Shown here: piece after piece, positions 12,898-23,309 of the stretch
Layout: every line of letters begins with the position of its first letter
Numbering within the stretch: position 1 is the first letter of the stretch
Source of the DNA: Cryptomeria japonica
Taxonomy: Eukaryota > Streptophyta > Pinopsida > Cupressales > Cupressaceae
DNA length: 64,000 bases
Direction of reading: 5' to 3'
NCBI RefSeq assembly: GCF_030272615.1
Contig: NC_081408.1
Coordinates: forward strand, 612,586,977-612,650,976
Translations under genes and position numbers: made by a program
Notes under the pieces: generated by a model
Databases searched by the model: none
The model's input: only the letters and a program-made list of their open reading frames with translations
Told to the model about the DNA's origin: nothing

Positions 12898-14057
12898 TTT
12901 CTACTTTCCTTTCTGATCTTTAGAAGGGTTGACCGGTTTTCTCTTTCTAGATCTACAGAATTTTGCCAAGTTTCCTAGTTTGTGACAATGATAGCAGGCC
13001 ATACCAAATGATTTCCAAGGTCCTGCATTACCTATCCTAGTTCTTCTTCTGCAATTCATAGACACATGACCAAAGTTGTTACAATTGGTGCAAATGACAT
13101 TTGTTACCTTTTCCATCACAAATGGACTAAACCGTTTGTCATAGGGTCTTTCCCAGTTCATGTTGACCTGGTTGTCAAAAGTTCTCATCCTGGATGCATA
13201 TGCGGTACAGGATTATTTGCTCCATAGCTGCACTCAACTGATCTATGTCCATACATTCTACATGTGAAGCAATGACCTTCAAATTTCTTGGACACATACC
13301 TAACATTAGTATTGTCGCTTGCATTTATGTTAAGTTTGTCTCTATAAACATTTGCAGTGTGACTAGGTTTATGGAAAACAAAACAAATAGGTTTAAAGAC
13401 CTTCTTACCAGTAGGCTTTTTGACCTTAGGAGGAGATTTGTTCTTAAGAGTGTTGCTCTTGGTACCAGAGGATTCACCTTTTTTAGATATGTGAAAACCA
13501 AGTCCAGAGGTATCACCATTCATCCTTTGTGATTGAATTTGTTCTTCCAGCAAGGTAGAACTTTTTCTGAACTTCTCCAATTTCCCATTTGCTTTAGTGA
13601 TCTATCTAATGAGATCTTCATTATGTTTTGACAGGTTCTCTCTCAGAGATGATGCTAATTCAAGATCTAGCTGTAGGTTCTCTTTTTCTTCTCTTTCTAC
13701 ATTCAAATGCTCATGTAAGGTAGCATTCTCTCACTTAATCCTGGTAATCTCATGATCTCTTTGCATGGTGAGATCTTCAGTAGTCCTCCTAGCTTCCAGT
13801 TCCCAACTCATGCGGATAGTAAGACCTTCTAGCTCTCTCCTTAGATTTAACTTTTCACTGTTTAGTTTTTCAACTTCCTCAACTAAAGCATCAATATTGG
13901 CCTCATCTGAAGAACTATTATCAGATATTTCAAATAGTTGTTTAGTTATCTCTCTCATTTTGACTTGAGAAGCTTTGACTTTGACCCTTAGGGTCTCAAG
14001 CTCATTCCTACTAGCCTCAAGCTCTCTAGCCATCTCAAAGTAGCTCATTACCCCCAT
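12898..14057 (-). pseudogene. Gag-like zinc-knuckle protein of copy 1
   Basis: The best start is the ATG at 14057 in a good context (accatgggg), about 60 bases after the LTR. The N-terminal half is a long charged coiled coil (ELEASRNELETLRVKVKASQ). The C-terminal half has four CCHC-type knuckles of pattern CX2CX4HX4C. Knuckle 1 is decayed (CFVFHKPSHTANVY), knuckles 2 and 3 are intact (CFTCRMYGHRSVEC, CTNCNNFGHVSMNC), and knuckle 4 has His replaced by Asn (CYHCHKLGNLAKFC). Stops lie near 13730 and 13605 and a frameshift near 13186. By family it would bind element RNA in a virus-like particle. It lacks the UBN2-type core seen in the copia B Gag at 34.8-35.7 kb. Confidence 0.8.
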
Positions 14058-14105
14058 GGTAGCTTTAGGGTTTCCTTCCAAGCGATTAGGCTTTAAGGAA
14101 GTTAG

Positions 14106-14117
14106 GCTCTCATACCA
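14106..14117 (-). promoter_or_regulatory. Primer binding site of copy 1
   Basis: In element sense tggtatgagagc starts two bases after the 5' LTR. It is close to the tggtatcagagc complement of the initiator-Met tRNA 3' end used by most plant copia elements. Confidence 0.85.
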
Positions 14118-14119
14118 AT

Positions 14120-15201
14120 TGATGGACTTTAAAGCACTGAGAGGGGGGGTGAATCAGTGACACCAAAAATAATACTACTTTAAACACTAATCGGTAGATG
14201 AACTTAACAAGTTTGTTAAACAATATGAATGCAATCAAAATGATATAACAACATCCACAATAAGTAAAACATCCACCATAACACAAGTGTTTATATGTGG
14301 AAAACCCAAATAGGTAAAAACCTTGGTGAGATGGGACTCACAAGTTAACTATTTGTAGTAATAGATAACTAACCAGTTAGGGTCTACAAAGTGCTTTGCT
14401 AGGAGCGAATCTTGTTAAAGATCCCAAAGATTAGTTAAAAGCTATACCCTGCAAAAGGTAGTACCCTGTAAGGAGTAACCTCGGTGGAGGATTTGAAAAT
14501 ACAAACTAATGGATCACCTGGTTAGAGGATTTGAACAATGAAGCTTGTTAGAGCTTACCCGATTAGGGGATTTGACTGTTGCAGTGGTTAGAAAACAATA
14601 GGTGATGTGATCTAGTAATAGCACAACTTTATTGGATAGATCCTATTCTACACACTTAACACTTCTTTACCAACATACTCTACAACTTAATACTTCTGCC
14701 TTCACACATAACATATCACTTTCACTTATACAAAATAATTCATTGTGATGTCAATAAATAAACATTTATATTTCATGTCGGCCTCTAGAAATCATAACAC
14801 AATTAACTAGGTGTAGTGTATTTGGTCAAGTGATCATAACTCATCACAAAAATACTGCCAAAATTTGTCAGTAAGGATAACTCATCATGAATTGTGATAA
14901 CACATCACATAATCAATGAATACCAGTTGGAGTTAAACATATAAACCATTATCCTTGATTCTCCTGTGATAATCTCTACTGGATCTCCTTGTTGATGCCA
15001 CATTATGTAGATCCACTGGTTGTCTCCATGCACATATCGGTTTTTACTAAGTACGAGTTAGATATAAAACCTCTAGTATACCGGTTGTAGTATAAACAAC
15101 TTTGAAGTTATACCGGTAGACAATATGAACAAATGTGTGTGTATGTGTTTCATCAATGACAACATATGATGAATTTATTACAATCATCATCAAGCCAAAC
15201 A
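14120..15201 (-). repeat. 5' LTR of copy 1
   Basis: 1082 bases, the partner of 7875-8958, with the same end structure. The element-sense start carries one extra base in gccaaaca. The module tggaaaacccaaataggtaa is at about 14297 and gagagggggggtgaatcag at 14140. Confidence 0.9.
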
Positions 15202-15206
15202 ATCTA
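15202..15206. other. Target-site duplication (right) of copy 1
   Basis: The bases atcta, paired with atcca at 7870-7874. Confidence 0.65.
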
Positions 15207-15569
15207 ATCCCATAAAAAGCACCTTTCTTTTGTATTATTAGGTGAATAAACAAAGAAAAATCAAATTAGTTTCCATTGATAAAAGTGAGGTTCCACACAT
15301 AGCTGTGTGAAGGATCTTCCCCTATTTCAATGACAAATTTATAGATTCATGAAGACAACCCTACCTTGACCATCTCTATGGGATGTATGAATAAATGTAG
15401 CATATCTCCATGCATTAAAAAGAGAAAAATCAAGACAAGAACCATTAATTTTGACTTCCTGGAGATAAACAACATCCAGTTTCTACTTTTTAATAGTCTC
15501 CATAATAGCATATTTTAAATGGGGTAAAGAAACCCCCCTTACATTCCATGATAAAATTTTGCAATTCAT
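15202..15569 (-). pseudogene. LINE endonuclease fragment, N-terminal part
   Basis: The minus-strand ATG at 15569 begins MNCKILSWNVRG, the hallmark start of the L1-type apurinic-like endonuclease (EEP fold, WNVRG). KYAIMETIKK, a stop, and then VVYLQEVKINGS follow; the QE pair matches the QEtK catalytic Glu region. Toward the LTR element the frame reads YSPNNTKERCFLWD and continues on the other side of the element at 7874. The copy is pseudogenic (stops after IKK and near 15340) and was split by the element at 7875-15201. No ORF1 is visible upstream. Confidence 0.8.
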
Positions 15570-15660
15570 GACTTAGAGAACTGATTTTCTTCTTGTGGAA
15601 AATGTCAACTCAATTGGCAAGAGCCAATGATTGGTTAGTAGAATAAGTATTTTTAGTAAT

Positions 15661-15668
15661 AGATGAGG
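15661..15668. other. SINE target-site duplication, left
   Basis: The bases agatgagg, repeated exactly at 15939-15946 after the A-rich tail. Confidence 0.75.
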
Positions 15669-15938
15669 GGGGGCTTCGAACCATAGCTCAAACAGTTGGT
15701 AAGGTTGTGTCAAGGCTTTGGGTTCTTCCCATGTAGGTCCAATTTAAAACCCTTGTCGATTGGGTTTATTTGACGATTGGATTGTTTGAGTCCATTCAGT
15801 CATCCATTGAGGTATTCCCAACTCAACTTGACCCCTCTATACTCCAAAACTCAAGAAAATGTAAGACTGAGGCAAGGCATGGTTGGGTCGGTGGATTGAG
15901 TTGCTGGGTTATCTCATGATATAAAAAAAAAGAAAAAA
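15669..15938 (+). mobile_element. tRNA-derived SINE
   Basis: A 270-base element. Near its 5' end is an A-box-like tagctcaaacagttggtaag (15684-15703), resembling a tRNA D-arm. A B-box-like aggtccaattt (15736-15746) follows about 50 bases later, matching an internal RNA polymerase III promoter. The 3' end is A-rich (ataaaaaaaaagaaaaaa). An exact 8-base duplication agatgagg flanks it. It would depend on a LINE for movement. Not assigned to a named family. Confidence 0.75.
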
Positions 15939-15946
15939 AGATGAGG
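15939..15946. other. SINE target-site duplication, right
   Basis: The bases agatgagg directly after the A-rich tail. Confidence 0.75.
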
Positions 15947-16099
15947 AAGATGCTATCTGTGTCTCATAGAGGGAGGAGGAGACAATGAAGCAAGATCAAA
16001 AGACCTCATAGGGGAAGAATGATCAAGAGACCTCTTAGAGGGATAAGGTTCTAACATAGGAAGGCTGGAGGTTGAATGTCTATTATGAACACTGGTCTA

Positions 16100-16536
16100 G
16101 GGGAGAGGACCCAGTAGTTGAGCAACCTAAGTTTGCGCTTCTCAAAATCCTATGTGGAAATTTCAAATGACTCCCAATTTTTTATAGAAACTTACTTGGC
16201 AAGTCCCCTACTTATAACTAAGGTTTTAGTGCCACATCATCAAATATGATGCCACATCAACATTCTTTTTGCCAAGATGTTCGAAATAGTCCCAAAAAAA
16301 GGTTAGACCAATAGTCATGCATAAGGGGCCCCTATACTTATGCAGTTGATGTGGCATCACATTATTGGTTATTTTTTACAACTAAGGGTACATTTCATTT
16401 AGTTATGGGTATTAAAGTCACAACTATTGGTACAATTTTGTCAAAAAAGTTGGATATTAAATAAACAAATATGAGTATTATATCAACAACTACTATCACA
16501 ACAATTGAAACACACTCAGCTATTGGGTCCTCTCCC
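16100..16536. mobile_element. MITE with ~23-bp terminal inverted repeats
   Basis: The left end ggggagaggacccagtagtt is the inverse of the right end, which reads gggagaggacccaatagctg on the minus strand. TA dinucleotides flank both ends (16098-16099 and 16537-16538), consistent with a Tc1/mariner-type target. Length 437 bases with no coding capacity. The interior has further inverted phrases (gtgccacatcatc near 16232 against gatgtggcatcac near 16348). The left arm has one extra G. Confidence 0.7.
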
Positions 16537-16538
16537 TA

Positions 16539-17020
16539 AAAGACTTTTCTTTTTCTTGAAGTGTGCCAACTGTGAGACATAATTGTGTCTTTTATATAAT
16601 CTATATATAATATTTATTTTTTTAACTTTTTTCTTACCAATAACCTTTTAAACATAAATTTAGAATTAAAATTAAAAAAAATTAAAAATTAAAAGTTGTA
16701 GGAATCATACCGACAAAATTGAAGTACAAAAGTGCACAAGTACATGGTATGGGGATGATGAGATTCTTGGCATGAGAATATGAGATTGTTGCACATTACA
16801 TATGGTTGGATAGCAAGTTCCCAACATACTATTGGTTGTTGGCTACGACCTACTGATATTGCAACATATTGGGTGTTGTATTGCCCAGTTGTATAATAAT
16901 ATTAACAATAGGTATTTAATTATGTATTATCCAATTAGGATTTTCAAATGGTATGATAATATGAAGAGGGTTCTTGACATCTCACCAGAGAGTAACCATC
17001 AACCAACAATATGTTGAGGG
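16539..17020. repeat. Left part of an old repeat shared with the 37-64 kb array
   Basis: Ends in caaccaacaatatgttgagg, which is also found after the LTR stub in every array unit (37250-37268). The remainder is AT-rich and has no array counterpart in this window. It lies left of the LTR-like block at 17021, and the same old repeat resumes at 20142. Confidence 0.55.
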
Positions 17021-17287
17021 TGAAGGAATGCAATGGACCACTGAGAGGGAGGTGAATCAGTGGTGATCAATAAAAACTTTGACTCCTAAAATATCTAAAC
17101 TCTAATAACATAAATCAATAAGCTATGAGAAGAGGTATCAAGCACATGAGCACACACATAAGAGGCAACCCATAACAGAAGTGCATGCAAGGAAAACCCA
17201 TGATGGGGAAAAATCTCAGTGATAAATTTTGCTAAAGTCTACTACTCCAATCCAACCTCACAGGTAAAACTGATTACAACTTTTATG

Positions 17288-17450
17288 GACACCAAACCAA
17301 AGGAGAACCAACCCTTGAAGTTTATGGGCACCAACCCAAAGGAGAACCAACCCCTAGCTTTAGGGCACCAACACAAGGAAAACCAACCCTACAGTTTATG
17401 AACTTCTACTCAAAGGAGCACCTACCCCTACTCTGAGTACCCACTCAAAG
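17288..17450 (+). repeat. ~38-bp tandem repeat, four to five copies
   Basis: The phrase accaacccaaaggagaacca recurs with changes near 17288, 17329, 17366, 17402 and 17437, each followed by accc and a short linker. It lies inside the 17.0-20.1 kb block at the place where other LTRs here carry their gttaaag / gttagagg repeats. Confidence 0.7.
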
Positions 17451-19289
17451 ATTACAATGAATGTAATTACAAATACAAATTATGCACCTTATTACAAATG
17501 AATTTTGTAACTCTCTATGATTCACAATCAAACATGCTCTGTTATAAAAACACTTTGATAATCTTTTCTTTCATTCTTATTGTCTTCTCTTTGCTTCATT
17601 CTGCTCTTTCTCTAAACTGTTTCTGCAACTGCTCTTTGCCTTTTGTCCTCTTCTCCTCTCTACAACCATCTATCTTCTCTTCTTCTCTGCTACTTTCTAT
17701 CTCTTTGTCTCTGCTTCTTTCTATCTCTTTGTCTCTTTTTCTCTCTATCTCTTTGATGTGCTTCTGCAACTACACACCTATCAGCTTAGTTACTACCATG
17801 CTCATTACACAACTCTACTTTGTTCTGAACTACTCTCATATATGTTCTGTACACACATCAACACCCAACAGTCATTCAATGAAAACACTCCCTATCTTGT
17901 GCATGAGCCCTTTTCTTCTAGGTCACACACACTTTGTTCTTCACGACTACATTCATCAACTACACCAACCTTGACACAATTAGTCAGATCATACCTCATC
18001 ACATGTCAAACAATTTTTTTTGCTTCATTATCATGTCACCAGATGTGTACAAGTTTCTATACAACATGCAAATCATTCATACAGTTGGTTTGCATTTTTT
18101 CCAGTCAATTGCTCAAGTTCTTATGCACATAAGACACCTGCCAACTGATTATTTCATTGAATTTTACTCATGACTGTTGATATGCAAGATTCAACCTCTA
18201 CTGCTAGCATAGTGGTGGTTTCACGTGCCACATCATCTTTGTGTTCTACTCTCACTAACCATCTCAATCCAAAATGCATTTACTATATTGCACAGTCAGC
18301 TTTGCACACATGAATGTTTTTCCCTCCAATTGGAATTAAAAAAATTAATTCATTCTTGTCTTAAGAGATCTATCATGAATCAGATTTGATCTCCCTTCTT
18401 GAATTGAACATGTGCATTGAATGAATCTGTACTGAGTTGTTGATGGTCTCCACTATATCAGATTGGATTACCTGCCCTGAACACATCTCCTAATTAGTTT
18501 ACACATTATTCACTGTACCTATTTTTCTATATCTAAAAAACTCAATCTATCCCACAGAGCTCCTGTTTGTTCACCTCGATCCCAATAACCAGCCTGCAAC
18601 TCGGTCACCAATAATGCACCTCTATCCTCTATTGACCTAACCAGACAAGATCGAAAACTACCATACCAAATGCCACCATCACCAACTTCTGCATATTTTA
18701 TTTTTTCTTCGACCTCTAGAAGCCACATGTCTTCATTATCATCGTCCAAGTCACTCTGTCAATCCTAATCAGCATCCTTGTGGACCTTTGAGTGTCTTAG
18801 CTTGCAAACATGGCCACAAAGTCGATCACAAACTTCAATTCTGTCTATAAAATAATCATTCATATTTTTGGTAGGTGTCCTCTGATTCGCTCCATATATG
18901 CCACATCGTTGGGTCAAACTTGATCAATGCTCATGTGGACTATTGGGCTGCATGGTGGCAGGCTCTGCAAACACATCAGGTTGGATCATTTTGATATACA
19001 TACTCAAAGAACAATTGAAATAGCTTTAACTATCGGGATGACATCTTGCATCTAGTCCACCTTCACAACATATCCCGATGACCAAGTGATGCCTTTGGTT
19101 TTGTTGGCATGAGTTACTCCGATGAAATCCTCACCTTCGATTTCATGTATTGCCATAAGCTATTTCGAACAAAGAACCTCCAATCTAAACAACCACATAT
19201 CAGAATAACCATAACTATTAGCATAGGAAAAACATGCTAGAATGACAGTATAAGTCAATTTGATGACATCCTATCAACCTCCCTTTATC
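17451..19289. other. Interior of the long LTR-like block
   Basis: A pyrimidine-rich stretch (17560-17760, repeated tttctatctctttgtctct) is followed by AT-rich sequence. Overlapping open frames at 17498-18173 are low-complexity Ser/Leu/Phe and I do not call them genes. Confidence 0.45.
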
Positions 19290-19815
19290 GACATAGTTAT
19301 TCTGAAATGCATACTCTATGGTGACAAACTTCATCACCATATCTATTCCAAAATCGCAACTCACAGTCCTTCAACATATAGACACATGTTATTCCAATGA
19401 TCCTACAAGGGGGTCTTCTCTACATTTTCTTCCATCAGAATAGTTTACACTATCAGCATAGTGGGAATTTTTCATTTCGCCCTCAATAGCTACTCCGATA
19501 CACATCCTCGGTCTCTTGGTCAACATAGCTATTCTGATATAATGATGTTGGAGTAGTTTGTTCTATCGGCATAACACAACTTGTTACGTCGCCTTTATCA
19601 ACTATTCTAATGTGTGGATTTGCTTTGATATTTGACATTGCTATCCTGATCCGACAAACACAAAAGAAACACCACATGACCCGACATTGGCCTAACTTAC
19701 ACTGATAGAAATCTCCTCCACATGACTCGGTATTGACATAGCTATCCTGATATGACTTCAAGAAGAATAGTGAAGAGAAACTTCCAGATCGATTGAGCTA
19801 TCCTGATATGATCAC
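19290..19815. repeat. Dispersed ~18-bp phrase repeated about every 60-120 bases
   Basis: Variants of gacatagctatcctgatatg occur near 19296, 19519, 19638, 19730 and 19793, with weaker forms at 19386 and 19609. The spacing is irregular, so this may be a decayed tandem array inside the LTR-like block. Confidence 0.55.
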
Positions 19816-20141
19816 TTCTGATGTTTATTTATCAAACCATAATATGATCGGTATAACATAGTGGGGTTTTGCTGATATACATGATTTATTGTTTTCACAA
19901 CCCCAACTTTTTTTAGGACATCCAGCAAGAACTTCATAGGCTTCATAGGCATTGTGGGAGTCTACAACAACACTATCTTCTTCAACAATCTGATCCATCA
20001 GCCTGATCACTGTGATCTTTGCAAGTCTCTCCAACTTATGACATCAATCAACCTAATCTCAACAGCTATTCTGCAACTTCATCAGCCCTGCACACACACA
20101 CACATGTTGACATCAATGAAAACTTCAATTCTAACAAGTGG

Positions 20142-20265
20142 CAACCCTCATGTAGGTACAAGATCTTCTTACTACCCCACATATCATACTAATTTATTAA
20201 TTGTTATAAGCATAGCTGAGCGATTCAGTCATTGTACTACGCTCAAGCTATGTGGTGTCTTTGTC
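20142..20265 (+). repeat. Uninterrupted copy of the old repeat found in the array
   Basis: This stretch (gcaaccctc...gtacaagatcttcttacta...attcagtcattgtactac...gtggtgtctttg) matches array-unit sequence at 37270-37358 joined directly to 39975-40010. The 2.6 kb TGTAGAG...CTCTACA insert of the array is absent here, so this is a natural empty site. The copia A LTR interrupts it on the right. Confidence 0.8.
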
Positions 20266-20269
20266 TTTG

Positions 20270-21599
20270 TTGGCAATAACAATGCAAGAAAAATGAGAGG
20301 GGGGTGAATTAGTTTTCACCAAACTTAAACAAGTTAACCTCAACTTAAGATATGCTCAATAACAAAAATAACAAAGATAAACACCACATCAACAACACAC
20401 ATGACACATAGATTTTTGATGTGGAAAACCTGGTTAAGGCAAAAACCATGGTGGGAACCTACCCACATTAAGATGATACTATGTAGTAGTATGTGTACAT
20501 ATTACAATGGGGAATGTACATGCATTTAGGCACACTGCTCAAAACAAAAAAGGGATATAACCTTGGGAAGGCTCACTACCTTACAAATATCAGACACCAA
20601 TCTAGATTACATGAACTAAAAGAATAACATCTCCAAATGCCTGATCACAATTCTAGTTAAGCACATTGTCTTCCCTACAATACACTCCTTCACTTCAACA
20701 CTCTTCCTAAAGATCAATTCGCTTGTTTACACATACAACACTCTCAAAGAATGAAAACACACTGCAGACACCCAATTTACATGATTACTACACTTATATA
20801 TATACAAATCATCAACCTTAATTTCAAGGTTGGCTCAACTCATAAGACCTAGTTACAAAATTATATCACATGATACACAAATCAATATGCAGACCAATAC
20901 AATATCAAAAAGTACATAGAATGGACCCAAATCAAATCCTCAAACACACAACACCACCGAATATCATGCCAATATCATCCGCAACATGCAAGAACCATCA
21001 GATTGGCCAAAAGGTTGTATAACATAAAGAATACCACTAGACCAATAAATTATTTAATAATGCACACAATGAGAAATGCGGGCCAACAATATGCATAGCA
21101 CATGATCTGAAAACACCAACAAGCAACGTGAATTCCTCCGCAACAACCACAACAACTCGAATTACAATAATCATCATCATTTCCCTTCCAGAGCTCAAGA
21201 ACACCATTTGAAAAACTAAAAGATATGCTTGTGAAGTTTCAAATCATGAACCAATCAAACTAAGGACATGCATGAACATCCCAAACACTCTCCAAAATTT
21301 ACAAAACATAATGAATCAATTTTGGAGAAATATGAACCCGAAATCACAACTCTGCAATACATAACCAATAGATAAACCAGTCACCATACTCGATCACATA
21401 ACTCAATAAAATCACCTTATAGAACACTGAATCTCATGTTGAATCAACTAAAGATACTAAATTTTAAATCCTTAAATCCGCATCATCATATCTGTAATAT
21501 ACCAACCAAATCAACTCTCTGCAATACCCAAGCACACGAATGCAAGAATATGTTGACATCAATGACAACAACACATTCCAACAACTCTAATATCCAACA
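20270..21599 (-). repeat. 3' LTR of copia A
   Basis: In element sense it starts TGTTGGATATTAG after the polypurine tract. The distal end lies near 20270 (exact base uncertain), close to gagaggggggtgaattag at 20295. It has a variant of the shared LTR module (gtggaaaacctggttaaggc at about 20419). Confidence 0.8.
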
Positions 21600-21944
21600 A
21601 TCTTCCCCTTTGGCATTGATGGAAACATATAAATGTGAAAAACAATCAATTCAAAGAAAGAAATCAACTCCAAGAATCTCCCCCTGAGATCATGCACACA
21701 TAGCTCTCTACCTTAGATAGATAAGACAATTTTTCACATGCTTCTCTCCCCCTTTGACATCAATGCAAAAGGCACAAACAAATCATAATCTCACACTCTT
21801 ACCAAATAATATCTCCCCCTTAAACCACACTAACAATTCTAACTGAACCACACACTGACTACTCCTGAGTAATAGCACCCACTCATCAATTTGGTTATCA
21901 GGATAAGACTATGAAGTCCACTAGATTGATGCAACTCAATTCAC
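21600..21944 (-). promoter_or_regulatory. Polypurine tract and repeated polypurine motifs of copia A
   Basis: The tract aaaggggaagat abuts the LTR (21600-21611). Further purine runs, read on the plus strand as tctccccctgag (21676), tctccccctttgac (21746) and tctcccccttaaac (21811), lie between it and the pol stop. Several such motifs before the 3' LTR are a known feature of Sireviruses. Confidence 0.7.
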
Positions 21945-23309
21945 CTAGTTCACATCAGGAGGCACAATCACCCCTAACTTCTCTCTTAGATATACAAATG
22001 TATCTACAAGCAAAGGCTTAGTAAATATATTTTCAATCCATTCCTTTGTAGATACATACTCCAATCCGATTTCTTTCCCATTCACCTTCTCTCACAAGAA
22101 ATGAAAATTAATTGATATGTGGTTTTGTCTTAGAATGCAACACCAGATGCTTAGAAATATTGATAGCACTTGAATTATCACAATATATAATAGTAGGCTC
22201 ATTATAAACAGCTCTAATATCCTTTAGTATTTGTTTCACCCAAATTACCTAAGTATAGTTGCTAGCAGCAATAATATATTCAACGTTTGCAGTAGATAAA
22301 GAGATAGCATCTTTCTTCATACTTGCCCAAGCAACCAAAATCTTTCCCAAAAATATTGCACCACCTATAGTGCTCTTCTAGTTATCAACATCACCTGCCC
22401 AATCAACATTTGTAGAAGCACTTAAAATGAAATCACCATTCTTCAAATACCACAAACCACAATCAATTGTTCCCTTCAAATATATGAATATCCTTTTCAC
22501 AACAGTAACATGACTTTCCTTAAGATCGACCTGTAATCATGCAATCAAGACATACAAAATTCATAATGTCTAGTCTAGTCTAAGTCAAATATAGCAGTCC
22601 ACCAATCATAGATCTATACAAGGTCTGATTAGCCTTCAAAGATTCATCATCTTTTTTCATCTTGAAACCGATTACCATAGGAATTTCAATAGGCTTATAA
22701 TCACCTAACCCAAAATTCTTCAACAATTCCTTCACATACTTTGATTGAGATATGAAAATGCCTTTATCAATTTGTGTAATTTTCAATCCCAAAAATAATT
22801 TCATCTCACCTATGATAGACATCTCAAACGCTTTTTGCATATCATTAGGAAACTTCTTACTCAAATCATCATCTCCTCCAAAAATAATATCATCAACAAA
22901 AACTTCAACAATCAAAATGTTATCATTATCAATCTTGAAGTATAAATTACTATCAGCTATACCTTTACAAAATCCCAACTTCATCAAACTCTTGTCTGAT
23001 CTAGCATACCAAGCTCTAGGGGCTTTTTAAAGTCCATACTTGATGCTTTCTTCAATCTGCATGCCATGTCTCCTTCATCTTTCAATGAAAATCTATCTAT
23101 TTTTTTAATGTAGACTTCTTCTTCCAACTCACCATTCAAAAAGGATAACTTCACATCAATCTGATATACCTTGAAATTCTTATAAGAAGCATATGCAAGA
23201 AATAATCTAATAGCTTCAATTCTAGCTACCGAAGTAAAAGTCTCCTCAAAATCAACACCTTCCATTTGTGAATATCCTTTACATACCAGTCTTGCTTTTT
23301 TTTTTGTAG
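21945..23309 (-). pseudogene. Copia A pol fragment: reverse transcriptase and RNase H
   Basis: Reading from 23309 down: RT begins [19 protein letters not shown], then [20 protein letters not shown], then the catalytic segment VEVFVDDIIFGG (the YVDD box with Phe for Tyr), then LFLGLKITQ and YRSMIGGLLYLT. RNase H follows with AISLSTANVEYI, IIYCDNSSAINIS, a KTKPHI-type segment and a C-terminus ending GVIVPPDVN at a natural stop (21945). Frameshifts and stops lie near 22985 and 22570. The catalytic Asp pair is present, but the gene is truncated and broken. By family it would copy element RNA into DNA. Confidence 0.88.

Larger units (their letters stand above)
7875..15201 (-). mobile_element. Pol-less LTR retrotransposon, complete copy 1
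   Basis: A 7.3 kb element on the minus strand with two LTRs (7875-8958 and 14120-15201). Each has TG/CA ends and starts tgttggct or tgtttggct in element sense. A primer site next to the 5' LTR resembles initiator-Met tRNA complement, a polypurine tract lies next to the 3' LTR, and the target duplication is atcca/atcta. The interior has only two coding units: a zinc-knuckle, coiled-coil protein (12898-14057) and a ~2.9 kb ORF2 (9395-12312). I find no protease, integrase, reverse transcriptase or RNase H, and the two units fill the interior. The primer site, repeated polypurine motifs and LTR layout are Ty1-copia, Sirevirus-like. It is inserted in a LINE endonuclease. The LTRs are clearly diverged (about one difference per 12-15 bases in the stretch compared by eye), so it is not recent. 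It is presumably mobilised by an autonomous copia relative. Confidence 0.9.
17021..20136 (-). mobile_element. Long LTR-like block, possible solo LTR
   Basis: The plus strand starts tgaaggaatgcaatgg and has gagagggaggtgaatcagtgg 20 bases later, the same layout as the ends of the other minus-strand LTRs. It ends ...ctaaca, so on the minus strand it starts TGTTAGAATTG. A variant of the shared module (ggaaaacccatgatggggaa) is at about 17190. No internal primer site or second LTR is seen, so a ~3.1 kb solo LTR is the simplest reading. The array unit gives the unoccupied target sequence. The 5-base flanks (gaggg, agtgg) do not match well, so the exact ends are uncertain. Confidence 0.5.
20270..23309 (-). 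mobile_element. Copia A: 3' half of a Ty1-copia element
   Basis: Minus-strand element with its 3' LTR (about 20270-21599), polypurine tract, RNase H and reverse transcriptase. It ends abruptly at 23309 where a gypsy LTR begins, within the N-terminal part of RT, so gag, protease, integrase and the 5' LTR are missing here. It inserted into the old repeat that continues at 20142-20265. Its LTR differs in sequence from that of copia B, so the two are different families. Confidence 0.85.

Noticed and set aside
17498-18173. Possible gene encoding a secreted or membrane protein
   Set aside because: Hydrophobic Ser/Leu/Phe runs come from repeated ctttctatctctttg DNA. Three overlapping frames look alike and none has a domain.
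17016-20141. Target-site duplication for the long LTR-like block
   Set aside because: The candidate flanks gaggg and agtgg match at only two of five positions, so the ends are stated as uncertain.
19954-20307. Plus-strand 117-residue open frame
   Set aside because: It runs across the end of the LTR-like block, the old repeat and the start of the copia A LTR, so it is a chance frame over three junctions.
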